A DNA stretch of 21,857 nt, taken from Holosporaceae bacterium (GTDB taxonomy: Bacteria; Pseudomonadota; Alphaproteobacteria; UBA3830). Within the stretch, counting starts at the first letter, position 1, and each line of letters begins with the position of its first letter. The notes beneath the pieces are model-generated. The model was not told the DNA's origin, ran no database searches, and saw only the letters and a program-made list of their open reading frames with translations. The stretch lies in contig JAIRMS010000003.1 of assembly GCA_031258475.1 (NCBI GenBank), positions 1-21,857 of the forward strand. Reading direction: 5' to 3'. Shown here piece after piece: positions 14,213 to 21,754 of the stretch. Made by a program: the position numbers and the translations under genes.

Positions 14213-15470
14213 TGAAAACAAATTAGATGTCTCGCCAATTTCGTCGAAGCTACAGGAATTCTACTGTTCAATACAGTTCTCGAAATCCATAGAAGACTCT
14301 TTGAGAATAATCGGAACTCAATCCATCGATGCCGTTTTCCTATCTCTCCCGGAAAACATACCTGAAAAATCTTCCAAACTATTTTTAGATTTTTTTTCTT
14401 TTTTGCGACAGTTATGCGGAGTTATTCCAGTATTCGGTCTTGTAAAATCGGAGAAGCACCTGATTCCATCAATCGAACTGGAAGACGTCTTCCAACTTGA
14501 TATCGACGGAGCAGATTTAATCAGGAGAGCAAATGTCTTTATTAAAATGAAAAATCTGTTCGACGATAGCTTATTGAGTGGCGTGCACCTGGACGAATAT
14601 AACACTCAAAAAATAGTGATGATCTTTCATAATAACGCTGATTTTCTTCACAGCAGCATTATTGAAAACAGCGAAATCGTTATGCTAAGAACCTGGCCGG
14701 TAATAGATAGTATCAGCGACTCTGATCTGTTCATTATAAACATGAACCATATTCAGGCTAATAAATGCTGCGCGGATTTGCGTCTTCGAAGAATAAATAG
14801 GTATAAACCAATAGTTTTTACATTTGACGAATACAGTCTGGAAAAATTAAAGCAATCAGTGGAATTAAACCTGGAATTTACCGACGCCATAAATATCAAC
14901 GACAATCCGCTTGTAACTAAATGCCGATTAAATTCCTTTATAAAGTATAAAAAGCGATACGAAGTGTTTTCAAAAAAATTGAAAAATAGTTTATATTTGT
15001 CCGCCATCGATCCATTGACAGAAGTATACAATCGCTCGTTTTTTAACGATTATCTGAAAAAGAAAAAACACAATTTTTTAAATTCTGCAGTCGTTATGCT
15101 GGATATAGATAAATTCAAAACGATAAACGACCAGTTTGGTCACTCCTTTGCCGACTCAATGCTAAAGTACGTTTCTGATATGATCAAAAGGTATATACGA
15201 GCATCTGATATCGTGGCCAGGTATGGTGGCGACGAATTCGTTATCATAATGAATAACGTTGAAAAATCCATCGCCGAAAACATCGCTTGCAGAATTCAGA
15301 AAAAAATCAGCGACTCTTTCTTCGGGAATACCAAGTGTACGGTGAGCATCGGAGTGTGCTGCATAGGAGCTGGCGAAACAACCTCTATGTACGAAGCCGT
15401 TTCCATTGCCGATAAATTTATGTATGTCGCAAAACAGAACGGCGGAAATTCTGTGAAAGTCTGTGTGTAG
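14187..15470 (+). CDS. pleD: PleD-like diguanylate cyclase with degenerate receiver domains
   Basis: The layout is REC-REC-GGDEF, 427 residues, as in PleD, which makes c-di-GMP when its first receiver is phosphorylated. The cyclase is intact: DPLTEVYNR (275-283), metal-binding DIDKFKTIND from 306, GGDEF at 347-351, and the product-inhibition site RASD (338-341) exactly five residues before it. The receivers are not intact: the first has Ser53 at the phosphoacceptor position (DAVFLS) and Asn9-Glu10 in the pocket, and the second has Asn185 (DLFIIN). Activation by phosphorylation is thus unlikely. The ATG at 14187 is preferred because MVGRVLIINEN aligns with the family start; a TTG at 14172 is also open. 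It overlaps divK and is surely cotranscribed. Confidence 0.88.
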   Translation: MVGRVLIINENKLDVSPISSKLQEFYCSIQFSKSIEDSLRIIGTQSIDAVFLSLPENIPEKSSKLFLDFFSFLRQLCGVIPVFGLVKSEKHLIPSIELEDVFQLDIDGADLIRRANVFIKMKNLFDDSLLSGVHLDEYNTQKIVMIFHNNADFLHSSIIENSEIVMLRTWPVIDSISDSDLFIINMNHIQANKCCADLRLRRINRYKPIVFTFDEYSLEKLKQSVELNLEFTDAININDNPLVTKCRLNSFIKYKKRYEVFSKKLKNSLYLSAIDPLTEVYNRSFFNDYLKKKKHNFLNSAVVMLDIDKFKTINDQFGHSFADSMLKYVSDMIKRYIRASDIVARYGGDEFVIIMNNVEKSIAENIACRIQKKISDSFFGNTKCTVSIGVCCIGAGETTSMYEAVSIADKFMYVAKQNGGNSVKVCV

Positions 15471-15511
15471 ATTTTTGATGCTGTGTCCAATTTCTAGTCT
15501 GCACTTTGCGG

Positions 15512-15756
15512 TATAGATGAATCACTTTGGAAATGCGATTTTTATTTTCTTGATTGCTTCGCTTCGCTCGCAATGACGAAATAGTGTTGTTTTAGAGACA
15601 CTCACGATCGTCATTGCGAGGAGCGTAGCGACAAAGCAATCCAGTAATATTATCCCCTCGTCATTGCAAGCAAAGCAATCCTCTTCACTCTCAGCTACGT
15701 GCCTGTGGCGATCAAGCTAGATGCTGACTGCACACTTTCAAAGTGATTCATGTATA
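15512..15756. repeat. MITE-like repeat, copy 2 (245 bp, full length)
   Basis: It is bounded by TATAGATGAATCACTTTGGA and the complement of TATACATGAATCACTTTGAA. Inside are three units of the CGTCATTGCGAG ... AGCAATCC palindrome type: 15550-15578 (reverse), 15609-15644 and 15659-15682. It is the longest and best preserved copy. Its reverse complement lines up over most of its length with the partial copies at 17091 and 21624, including the shared segments GCAGTCAGCAT (with 17091) and GATAATATTA (with both). Confidence 0.85.
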
Positions 15757-15887
15757 ATTGTCGGATTGCTTTGTTCGACTCGATTCATCGTGCGGTTGTT
15801 CATAAAATTTTGCGGTTTTATCCCAGAATGGGCGAAAATGTACTTACCGGCCTTGGAGACATGGCAAAACTAGAAACCAAAGGATCC

Positions 15888-15921
15888 CGTGGAGGCTGGC
15901 GTTGCACCAGCCATTCCCACG
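15888..15921 (-). terminator. hairpin after the secreted paralog gene
   Basis: The inner stem GGCTGG/CCAGCC (15894-15899 with 15907-15912, 7-base loop) lies inside an outer stem CGTGG/CCACG (15888-15892 with 15917-15921). It starts 12 bases after the stop of the minus-strand gene. There is no clear U tract, so it may stabilise the RNA end rather than terminate alone. Confidence 0.4.
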
Positions 15922-15933
15922 ACCCGAAACTGA

Positions 15934-16956
15934 TCATTGTGCGCGAGCTCTGTCCCTGGTTCGGTGTTGTGGAGCAAGTAGCATGGTTTGTATTTCAGCG
16001 CCCTCTTGTCTCTGCTGGTTTCTATAGGCCGTGCCTAGAGATGCCCTTGGGTGCACCGGAGAAGCACTATCGAGCCAAGCGTGGTTTGCATCACCTTCCG
16101 GTCTCTCTCCCCATTCAGGGTTCCAGGCCCAGTGCCCGAGTTCTTCTCCGGTTCTACATCCTAATTCTCGCAATTTCTTCGCTATGATGATCAAGTTGTC
16201 TAACTGACCTGCGCCGTAATCTTCAGATTCTTTCCGGTCGTAGTAGATAGCCACTTCGCAAACTTGGTCTAGAAGTGTTCCGTGGAGTCGGTGAGCAGTA
16301 CAGCCTTCATCCGAGAGACTGGCAACGTACAAATAGAACGGAATTTCTTCGTTGATGTCGAGGCCGTTCTGGTCGTCCGGGTCGTTCGGGTCGTTTTGCA
16401 TGCGGTGTTCCCAGACTAGATTCACTATGTTGGCACACAGTCGGAAGTCGGCGGGATCCGCGAGGTACAGCATCCATGAATCGATGCCCTTTTTGAAATC
16501 GGCAAATTCGAATTCTATACCGTGAGAGATCAGTATGAGCAAAGCATCGATATTACTGTACTCTAACACTGTCTGTACCAAGTCAGACAAATTTGCAAGA
16601 AGGTCCCAGAACATGTTCTTGATGGTAGGGCAAATCACATCTGTCGGATACACTGCGATGATCGGGCCCAAAACAAGAGCAATATCCCATCCAGCTTCAT
16701 CCGAAATTTGTTCCATCAAGATTCTAATATTGGTGCCATTGCTGTTCGCAGCGACCGCATTCTCCGGAAACAATGAAAGCAATTGATTCTGAGTGATCGT
16801 AGAGTCTAACAAAGCCATCCGTGTCGCCTCGTTTACTACAGCTTTACCTCCTACGATTTTAATGCCAACGGCATCATCCATCCCGTGGCAGCCGAACGCC
16901 GCCGTTAACATTCCGCCAAACACCATTGCTCTGACGGTTCTATTAGTCTCATACAT
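15934..16956 (-). CDS. secreted ankyrin-like protein, paralog A
   Basis: This 340-residue protein shares both ends with the neighbouring gene at 17249-18178. The N-terminus is an export signal containing RAMVFGGMLTAAFGCHGM. The C-terminal block reads TGEELGHWAWNPEWGER, EGDANHAWLDSA and PVHPRA (residues 269-305). Between them, helical segments such as NIDALLILISHGIEF and IAKKLRELGCRTGEEL look like divergent ankyrin repeats; a SDEAG motif at 85-89 is also shared with paralog B. The middle is otherwise unlike paralog B. A Cys near the signal end does not fit a good lipobox, so a lipoprotein is unlikely. The start has GGGAGG and its own promoter at 16994-17022. A role outside the cell, perhaps toward a host, is inference. 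Confidence 0.78.
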   Translation of the reverse strand: MYETNRTVRAMVFGGMLTAAFGCHGMDDAVGIKIVGGKAVVNEATRMALLDSTITQNQLLSLFPENAVAANSNGTNIRILMEQISDEAGWDIALVLGPIIAVYPTDVICPTIKNMFWDLLANLSDLVQTVLEYSNIDALLILISHGIEFEFADFKKGIDSWMLYLADPADFRLCANIVNLVWEHRMQNDPNDPDDQNGLDINEEIPFYLYVASLSDEGCTAHRLHGTLLDQVCEVAIYYDRKESEDYGAGQLDNLIIIAKKLRELGCRTGEELGHWAWNPEWGERPEGDANHAWLDSASPVHPRASLGTAYRNQQRQEGAEIQTMLLAPQHRTRDRARAQ

Positions 16957-16993
16957 ATTTACCTCCCTAGTCTAATGATTAAAAACTGTCCTC

Positions 16994-17022
16994 AATATAC
17001 AAAAAGAAAAAAATAATGTCCA
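16994..17022 (-). promoter_or_regulatory. promoter of paralog A
   Basis: On the minus strand TGGACA (17022-17017) and TATATT (16999-16994) are 17 bases apart. The whole upstream region, about 125 bases including GTTTGATCGTCTGGAAAAA at its far end as read on the plus strand, is duplicated before paralog B, where the -35 is a perfect TTGACA. Confidence 0.7.
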
Positions 17023-17090
17023 GAAAAAATCGAGAAAATTTTAATATTTTTTGTTGAGGCAGTTTTTGTTTGATCGTCTGGAAAAAGTGT

Positions 17091-17196
17091 TATACATGGA
17101 TCACTTTGAAAGTGAGCAGTCAGCATTTAGCTTGATCGCAGACGCGTAGCCGAGGGGGGAATGCTTCGCTCGCAATGACGAGGGGATAATATTATA
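17091..17196. repeat. MITE-like repeat, copy 3 (partial)
   Basis: It begins TATACATGGATCACTTTGAA and continues with AGCAGTCAGCATTTAGCTTG, matching the reverse complement of the right half of the copy at 15512-15756. One palindrome unit of the CAATGACG type lies at 17159-17181. It ends at GATAATATTATA without the opposite terminal repeat. It sits between the two secreted paralogs. Confidence 0.75.
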
Positions 17197-17227
17197 CCAT
17201 TCCTCATTTCAACTATCGAAATAATAC
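17197..17227 (-). repeat. 31-bp repeat, inverted copy of 1833-1863
   Basis: The sequence starting CCATTCCTCATTTCAACTAT is the exact reverse complement of the 31 bases bordering the IS481 remnant at 1864. Here it directly follows the partial MITE-like copy and lies 22 bases beyond the stop of paralog B. Confidence 0.75.
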
Positions 17228-17248
17228 CAAGAAACAAAATCCAACTTT

Positions 17249-18178
17249 TTACAGTGATGGAGTATGGTTCGATTCGTCAGAAGGTGATAGAGCATAGTCC
17301 CATTCGTCAGAAACGACTCCATGTCCTTCCTCTCTGTCCCTGTTTCTGTTGTGCTCGTACAAATATGCTCTTGGGTGCACTGGAGCAGCACTGTCGAGCC
17401 AAGCGAGGTTTGCATCACCTTCCCGCCTCTCTCCCCATTCAGGGGACCAGGCCCAGAACTCGAGTTCTTCCCCACTTTGGGCCCCCATACTGCGCAAATC
17501 CCATGCCATCCCGACCAACCGATTAAAACCAGTGATGCCGTGATTAAGGTCGTATTCCGCTACTGTTTCGCAAACCACGTCCAGGATCGTGCCTTCTACA
17601 GAGTGTTCAAGGAAATTTTTGCCATCGTTATCTGGAGTCATGAGTATTGTGGGTACTGTAGAATTGATACAGTCTGGTGACAGGTGACCTAAGACCAGGT
17701 CTGTAACGGCCTTTCTCTTGGAATAGGATGCCTCATCACTTTTAGCGAAACTGCCCAACACACCTATGGCAGCCAAGAGTTCTATGGGGCCGAACTTCAC
17801 TCCTCGGTCTACTAGCAGCTGCAAAATATTCATATCTCCTTGAGACACTATTGAGCAGACTACGTTCCTCCAATCACTAGAGGAGGTAAGCGTTACGTTC
17901 TCTAGTATGTTGTAGGGCCTATCCGCAGTGGTCGTGGCGTATACTGGAGTTACGTCCCCACCTGCTTCATCTGAATCTTGTCTTATTAAGTTTCCTAAAG
18001 ACGAGTAATCTCCACCACTAGTTTGCTCACAGTATATCTGCAATAGCGAAAGGAATCTATTCAGAGTGATCTCAGGTGATTTTAGTGAATTAAGTATCCA
18101 CATCCCCTGGCAGTCAAACGCTGCTGTCAACACACCACAGAACATCATTGCTCTGGCTGTTTTTATAGTTTTCTTCAT
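17249..18178 (-). CDS. secreted ankyrin-like protein, paralog B
   Basis: These 309 residues have the same plan as paralog A. The export signal contains RAMMFCGVLTAAFDCQGM. A SDEAG motif lies at 69-73, and repeat-like helices (DMNILQLLVDRGVKFG, residues 115-130) resemble a divergent ankyrin unit. GTILDVVCETVAEYD precedes the shared tail block SGEELEFWAWSPEWGER, EGDANLAWLDSA and PVHPRA (235-271). About 38 polar residues follow the block and differ from A. The conserved tail is the most constrained part of the family, the centre the least, which suggests a common carrier part with a variable middle. The start has GGGAGGA and a strong promoter at 18217-18245. Function is unknown. Confidence 0.78.
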   Translation of the reverse strand: MKKTIKTARAMMFCGVLTAAFDCQGMWILNSLKSPEITLNRFLSLLQIYCEQTSGGDYSSLGNLIRQDSDEAGGDVTPVYATTTADRPYNILENVTLTSSSDWRNVVCSIVSQGDMNILQLLVDRGVKFGPIELLAAIGVLGSFAKSDEASYSKRKAVTDLVLGHLSPDCINSTVPTILMTPDNDGKNFLEHSVEGTILDVVCETVAEYDLNHGITGFNRLVGMAWDLRSMGAQSGEELEFWAWSPEWGERREGDANLAWLDSAAPVHPRAYLYEHNRNRDREEGHGVVSDEWDYALSPSDESNHTPSL

Positions 18179-18216
18179 ATTTATCCTCCCTAGGTTGATG
18201 ATTAAAAACTGTCCCC

Positions 18217-18245
18217 AATGTATAAAAATGGAAAAATAATGTCAA
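18217..18245 (-). promoter_or_regulatory. promoter of paralog B
   Basis: On the minus strand a perfect TTGACA (18245-18240) is followed after 17 bases by TACATT (18222-18217). It is the strongest predicted promoter in the window by match to the housekeeping consensus. It is duplicated upstream of paralog A. Confidence 0.75.
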
Positions 18246-18340
18246 TAAAGAAATCGAAAAAAATTGCAATATTTTTTTTATTGAAGCAGTTTTTTTGTTT
18301 GATCGTCTGGAAAAAAGTTGTTATGTGCCCAAACAAAAAA

Positions 18341-18360
18341 AGCCCCTATTTCTAGGGGCT
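18341..18360 (-). terminator. terminator of groES-groEL
   Basis: AGCCCCTA and TAGGGGCT form an 8-bp stem around TTTC. On the minus strand the stem is followed by a run of seven T (complement of 18334-18340), giving a classical rho-independent terminator 35 bases after the groEL stop. The plus strand also has four T after the stem, so it may work both ways. Confidence 0.92.
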
Positions 18361-18394
18361 TTTTGGCGTAATTTTGACTGAAGATCAGGCCGGG

Positions 18395-20032
18395 TTAGAA
18401 GCCGTAGTCTCCCATGCCAGCGCCCGGCATTGCAGGAGCCTCTGCTTTCTTTTCAGGCTTTTCAGCAATCATGCATTCCGTGGTCGCCATCATGCTGGCA
18501 ACGGAAGCGGCGCTCTGAAGAGCAATCCGCACGACCTTCACCGGGTCTATGATGCCGGATTTCACCATATCAACGTATTCGCCTTTTCTTGCGTCGAAAC
18601 CATAGTTAAAGCTGTCATTCTCAAGAATTTTTCCAACGATCAGCGAAGCGTCCAACCCGGCGTTATCAATAATCTGCCGTGCAGGGAATTGAATCGCTTT
18701 TTTCAGAATCTCAATGCCAAGACGCTCGTCTTCGGTTTTGTGATGTAGATTTGACAGAACTTTTGTGGCTCGCAGAAGTGCGATTCCGCCGCCTGGAACG
18801 ATGCCTTCAACCACGGCTGCACGGGTGGCGTTTATTGCGTCTTCCACGCGATCCTTGCGCTCTTTCACTTCGATCTCGGTGGCTCCGCCGATTCTGACGA
18901 CTGCGACACCGCCGGATAGTTTTGCCAATCTTTCCTGGAGTTTTTCGCGATCGTAGTCAGAAGTCGTATCCTCTATTTGCTTCTTGACTTGGCCGCAGCG
19001 AGCCTCGATATCCTGCTTTGCTCCGCCGCCGTCGACAATGGTCGTGTTTTCTTTGTCGATGAAAATCCTCTTGGCGGTGCCAAGCATATTTATATCGATG
19101 GTATCAAGCTTAATGCCGAGATCCTCGCTGATAACCTGACCGCCGGTCAGAATCGCGATATCTTCAAGCATCGCCTTTCTTCTGTCTCCGAATCCCGGAG
19201 CTTTCACCGCAGCGACTTTCAATCCGCCACGCAATTTGTTGACCACCAGAGTCGCCAGGGCTTCTCCCTCAACATCTTCCGCAATAATCAGCAATGGCCT
19301 GCCGGACTGGGCGACCTTTTCCAGGATAGGCAGCATCGGCTGAAGCACGGAAAGCTTTTTCTCGTGGATGAGAATAACAGGATTTTCCAACTCGCAGGTC
19401 ATTTTTTCAGCGTTGGTTACAAAATATGGAGAGCAATAACCCCTGTCGAACTGCATACCTTCGACAACCTCGAGTTCTGTCTCCAGAGATTTTGCCTCTT
19501 CGACCGTTATGACCCCTTCTTTTCCAACTTTATCGAAGGCTTTGGCCAACATTTCACCGACCGAAGCGTCTCCGTTGGCGGAGATGGCTCCGATCTGCGA
19601 AATTTCATCGTTGGTCGAGATTTTCTTCGAAACCGTGCCCAACATCTCAACGACGGCCGCGACTCCGGAATCGATTCCACGCTTTAAATCGATTGGATTA
19701 ACGCCGGAAGCGACGACTTTGACAGCCTCTTTCACGATCGCCTGGGTAAGTACCGTAGCGGTGGTGGTTCCGTCGCCTGCCAGATCATTGGCCTTGCTGG
19801 CGGCTTCTTTCACCATTTGAGCGCCCATGTTTTCAAATTTATCTGATAACTCAATTTCCTTGGCGACAGTTACTCCATCCTTCGTAACCTTTGGAGAGCC
19901 AAAGCTCCGCTGAATAACCACATTGCGCCCCTTTGGGCCAAGAGTGATTTTCACCGCGCTTGCTAAAACATCAACGCCCTGCAGCATTTTACTGCGAGCG
20001 TCGACCGAAAATTTCACTTCTTTTGCTGACAT
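18395..20032 (-). CDS. groEL: chaperonin GroEL
   Basis: This is the 60-kDa chaperonin, 545 residues, which forms tetradecameric rings that refold proteins with GroES and ATP. Key segments are present: ITLGPKGRNVVI and VTKDGVTVAKEIEL for nucleotide binding, NDLAGDGTTTATVL with the catalytic Asp, FDRGYCSPYFVTN in the apical region and VVEGIVPGGGIALL in the intermediate/equatorial part. The C-terminal tail is short (PAMPGAGMGDYGF) instead of the long Gly-Gly-Met repeat of Escherichia coli. The start has GGGAG seven bases upstream, 21 bases after groES, and the operon ends in a strong terminator. In endosymbionts it is often very highly expressed. Confidence 0.98.
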   Translation of the reverse strand: MSAKEVKFSVDARSKMLQGVDVLASAVKITLGPKGRNVVIQRSFGSPKVTKDGVTVAKEIELSDKFENMGAQMVKEAASKANDLAGDGTTTATVLTQAIVKEAVKVVASGVNPIDLKRGIDSGVAAVVEMLGTVSKKISTNDEISQIGAISANGDASVGEMLAKAFDKVGKEGVITVEEAKSLETELEVVEGMQFDRGYCSPYFVTNAEKMTCELENPVILIHEKKLSVLQPMLPILEKVAQSGRPLLIIAEDVEGEALATLVVNKLRGGLKVAAVKAPGFGDRRKAMLEDIAILTGGQVISEDLGIKLDTIDINMLGTAKRIFIDKENTTIVDGGGAKQDIEARCGQVKKQIEDTTSDYDREKLQERLAKLSGGVAVVRIGGATEIEVKERKDRVEDAINATRAAVVEGIVPGGGIALLRATKVLSNLHHKTEDERLGIEILKKAIQFPARQIIDNAGLDASLIVGKILENDSFNYGFDARKGEYVDMVKSGIIDPVKVVRIALQSAASVASMMATTECMIAEKPEKKAEAPAMPGAGMGDYGF

Positions 20033-20053
20033 ATTCTATCTCCCTACTAAAAC

Positions 20054-20353
20054 CTATTTAAGAATACCCAAAATATCTGATTCCTTGAGTATGATATACT
20101 CCTCTCCACAGATTTTCACCTCATTGCCGCCCCATTTAGCGAAAAGCACTTTATCTCCAGCTTTTACTTCCAGGGCGTGAAGAGTTCCATGATCGTCCCT
20201 AACTCCGGAACCGACGGCCAGCACCTCACCCTCCACGGGTTTTTCCTTCGCGGTATCCGGAATTATAATTCCACCAGGACTTTTTTCTTCCTGATCAAGC
20301 CTCTTTACCAGCACTCTGTCTTTCAGAGGTACAAAATTTACTGTTTTGGTCAT
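20054..20353 (-). CDS. groES: co-chaperonin GroES
   Basis: This 10-kDa lid of the GroEL chamber has 99 residues. The family pattern is intact: FVPLKDRVLVKRLDQEEKS, the mobile loop SPGGIIIPDTAKEKP, GEVLAVGSG, VKAGDKVLFAKWGGNEVKI and EYIILKESDILGIL. The frame is open to 20365, but the ATG at 20353 has GGAG six bases upstream and gives the usual start. It is followed by groEL in the standard order. Confidence 0.97.
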   Translation of the reverse strand: MTKTVNFVPLKDRVLVKRLDQEEKSPGGIIIPDTAKEKPVEGEVLAVGSGVRDDHGTLHALEVKAGDKVLFAKWGGNEVKICGEEYIILKESDILGILK

Positions 20354-20385
20354 TTTTAACTCCAACTTACCTACAAATTAATCCA

Positions 20386-20398
20386 CTCCGACGCGGAG
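20386..20398 (-). promoter_or_regulatory. small dyad in the groES leader
   Basis: CTCCG and CGGAG pair around a three-base loop, directly downstream of the predicted groES transcription start. It is not the CIRCE element (TTAGCACTC-N9-GAGTGCTAA), which I do not see. It may be a leader hairpin or an operator half. Confidence 0.3.
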
Positions 20399-20405
20399 CA
20401 GCACT

Positions 20406-20434
20406 ATGATAGACGCGGACTTTTTTTAATTCAA
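20406..20434 (-). promoter_or_regulatory. promoter of groES-groEL
   Basis: On the minus strand TTGAAT (20434-20429) and TATCAT (20411-20406) are 17 bases apart. The -35 extends to CTTGAAT, which resembles the CTTGAA of heat-shock sigma-32 promoters in Alphaproteobacteria, while the -10 fits a housekeeping box. Dual use is possible. Confidence 0.55.
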
Positions 20435-20516
20435 GATATTTTTTACATTCGTGTTTGTATATTGTTCTCATGGTTAACGGGAAATGGTTGATACTCCGCT
20501 TTTTCGTGGGAAGATC

Positions 20517-20545
20517 CTGGCATCTAGAACTGCAGATGATATAAT
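20517..20545 (+). promoter_or_regulatory. promoter of folE-folA
   Basis: CTGGCA and a perfect TATAAT are 17 bases apart. Transcription would start near 20552, after the first possible folE start (20484) and about 25 bases before the ATG at 20577. This supports the shorter folE. Confidence 0.5.
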
Positions 20546-20576
20546 AGTTCAAAAATATGGAATCAATGGGAAACAC

Positions 20577-21113
20577 ATGGAAATAGAAATGAATATTCGA
20601 GCGATTATAGGAGAGATTGATCCAAATAACGGAGAATTAGCAAAAACTCCGGAGCGGGTAGCGAAATCCTACGACGAGTTTTTTTCCGGTTACAATGCGG
20701 ACATATCCCAGATCGCCAGCACGTTTTACGACTCTAAAATGGATGATTTGGTAATCCTAAAAAATATCTCCTTCGAATCGCATTGCGAACATCATTTGGT
20801 GCCGATCGTCGGCGTGGCCCATGTTGGATACGTTCCCAATAGAAAAATCATTGGAGCAAGCAAACTGGCCCGTATAGTCGACTGTTTCGCCCATCGTCTG
20901 CAGCTCCAGGAACGAATGACCATCGAGATAGGCGAAACTTTGGAGACAATTTTAAACGCCAGGGGAGTCGGAGTGTACATCGAAGCTGAACATTTTTGCA
21001 TATCTCACCGAGGGGTAAAAAAACAGGGAGCAAAGCTCGTCACACGGTATTTTTCCGGTGCGCTGAAGGATAACCTGAGACAAGAGTTTCTCGCGACTAT
21101 TTCTGAAAAATGA
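20577..21113 (+). CDS. folE: GTP cyclohydrolase I
   Basis: FolE converts GTP to dihydroneopterin triphosphate, the first step of tetrahydrofolate synthesis. From the chosen start it has 178 residues. The zinc ligands are seen at Cys70, His73 and Cys141 (FESHCEHHLVP and HFCISHRGVKKQG). Other family segments are KTPERVAKSYDEFFSGY, GYVPNRKIIGASKLARIVD and RLQLQERMT. The frame is open to an ATG at 20484, which would give 209 residues, but the extra N-terminus is unlike the family and contains the predicted promoter, so 20577 is preferred; 20589 is also possible. Its stop overlaps the folA start as ATGA, so the two folate genes form a coupled operon. Confidence 0.92.
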   Translation: MEIEMNIRAIIGEIDPNNGELAKTPERVAKSYDEFFSGYNADISQIASTFYDSKMDDLVILKNISFESHCEHHLVPIVGVAHVGYVPNRKIIGASKLARIVDCFAHRLQLQERMTIEIGETLETILNARGVGVYIEAEHFCISHRGVKKQGAKLVTRYFSGALKDNLRQEFLATISEK

Positions 21114-21562
21114 TTAAGCTGATCGCGATAGTAGATTCCCACTGGGGAATATCAAAAAATGGGGAAATTCCATGGAGTTTTCGGGAAGATATGGAATTTT
21201 TCCGAAAAAAAACGACGAACAGCGTGGTGGTCATGGGAAAAAACACTTTTCTTTCACTTCCAGATCGTCCGTTGAAGAACAGAATTAATTGCGTGATATC
21301 CAGGGACGCTGCCATACATGGAGTGGAAAATTTTAAATCGCTCGAAGATGTTACGGTCGAATATGACGATTTTTGGATAATAGGAGGGGCCAAATTATAT
21401 AACTACGCGTTGGAAAATAATCTCGTGGACTATGCGCTGATAACTATGGCAAATCAGAACCACAATGCGGATAAATTTCTTGATCTGTTTCCGGAAAAAT
21501 TCCGGCAAAAAACAGTCTTTTGCGGCGCGAGATATTTGATAATTGAGTTCGAAGCCAAGTGA
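21110..21562 (+). CDS. folA: dihydrofolate reductase
   Basis: FolA reduces dihydrofolate to tetrahydrofolate with NADPH. The 150 residues are slightly shorter than the Escherichia coli enzyme (159). Visible are IAIVDSHWGISKNGEIPWSF, the catalytic acid Asp27 in REDMEFF, VVVMGKNTFLSLPDRPLKNR and VISRD for NADPH binding, and DFWIIGGAKLYNYAL with the conserved Gly-Gly. Cys138 near the C-terminus is not conserved. It starts inside the folE stop codon (ATGA, 4-base overlap). No thyA is in the window. Confidence 0.93.
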   Translation: MIKLIAIVDSHWGISKNGEIPWSFREDMEFFRKKTTNSVVVMGKNTFLSLPDRPLKNRINCVISRDAAIHGVENFKSLEDVTVEYDDFWIIGGAKLYNYALENNLVDYALITMANQNHNADKFLDLFPEKFRQKTVFCGARYLIIEFEAK

Positions 21563-21623
21563 AGGAGTTGCTAATTATTTTCTGCTCATGATAACCTGAT
21601 TGGATTTTATATAAAAGCAATGT

Positions 21624-21752
21624 TATACGTGGGTGAATTACTTTGAAAAAAGTCGGCCCGCAGGCGCGTAGCTGAGAGAGTAATGGATTGCTTCGCACGC
21701 TCGCAATGACGAGAAGATAATATTACTGGATTGCCACGTCGCTAGGCTCTGT
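21624..21752. repeat. MITE-like repeat, copy 4 (partial)
   Basis: It begins TATACGTGGGTGAATTACTT, a diverged terminal repeat. GGCGCGTAGCTGAGAG, CGCTCGCAATGACGAG at 21697-21712 and GATAATATTACTGGATTGCC then match the reverse complement of the copy at 15512-15756. Similarity fades near 21750, where the transposase remnant begins. The opposite terminal repeat is missing. Confidence 0.7.
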
Positions 21753-21754
21753 CG

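Larger units (their letters stand above)
15471..15933. other. intergenic stretch, mostly a MITE-like repeat
   Basis: There is no gene here. 15512-15756 is a MITE-like repeat. 15757-15887 shows nothing recognisable. 15888-15921 is a long hairpin behind the secreted-protein gene on the minus strand. Confidence 0.5.

Noticed and set aside
15750..16187. Plus-strand frame of 145 residues beside the MITE-like repeat
   Set aside because: Most of it is antisense to the conserved C-terminal block of paralog A, and it starts inside the repeat.
16888..16956. Lipoprotein signal in paralog A (and B)
   Set aside because: The residues before the Cys (AFG and AFD) do not fit a lipobox, since Phe at -2 and Asp at -1 are unfavourable.
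18977..19687. Long plus-strand frame inside groEL
   Set aside because: It is an antisense shadow of the highly conserved groEL coding sequence.
20366..20483. CIRCE element before groES
   Set aside because: No TTAGCACTC/GAGTGCTAA pair is present; only a 5-bp dyad is seen.
4189..21752. CRISPR array, considered because of repeated CGTCATTGCGAG units
   Set aside because: The units are not regularly spaced, have no spacers of constant length and lie inside terminal-repeat-bounded elements; no cas genes are present.
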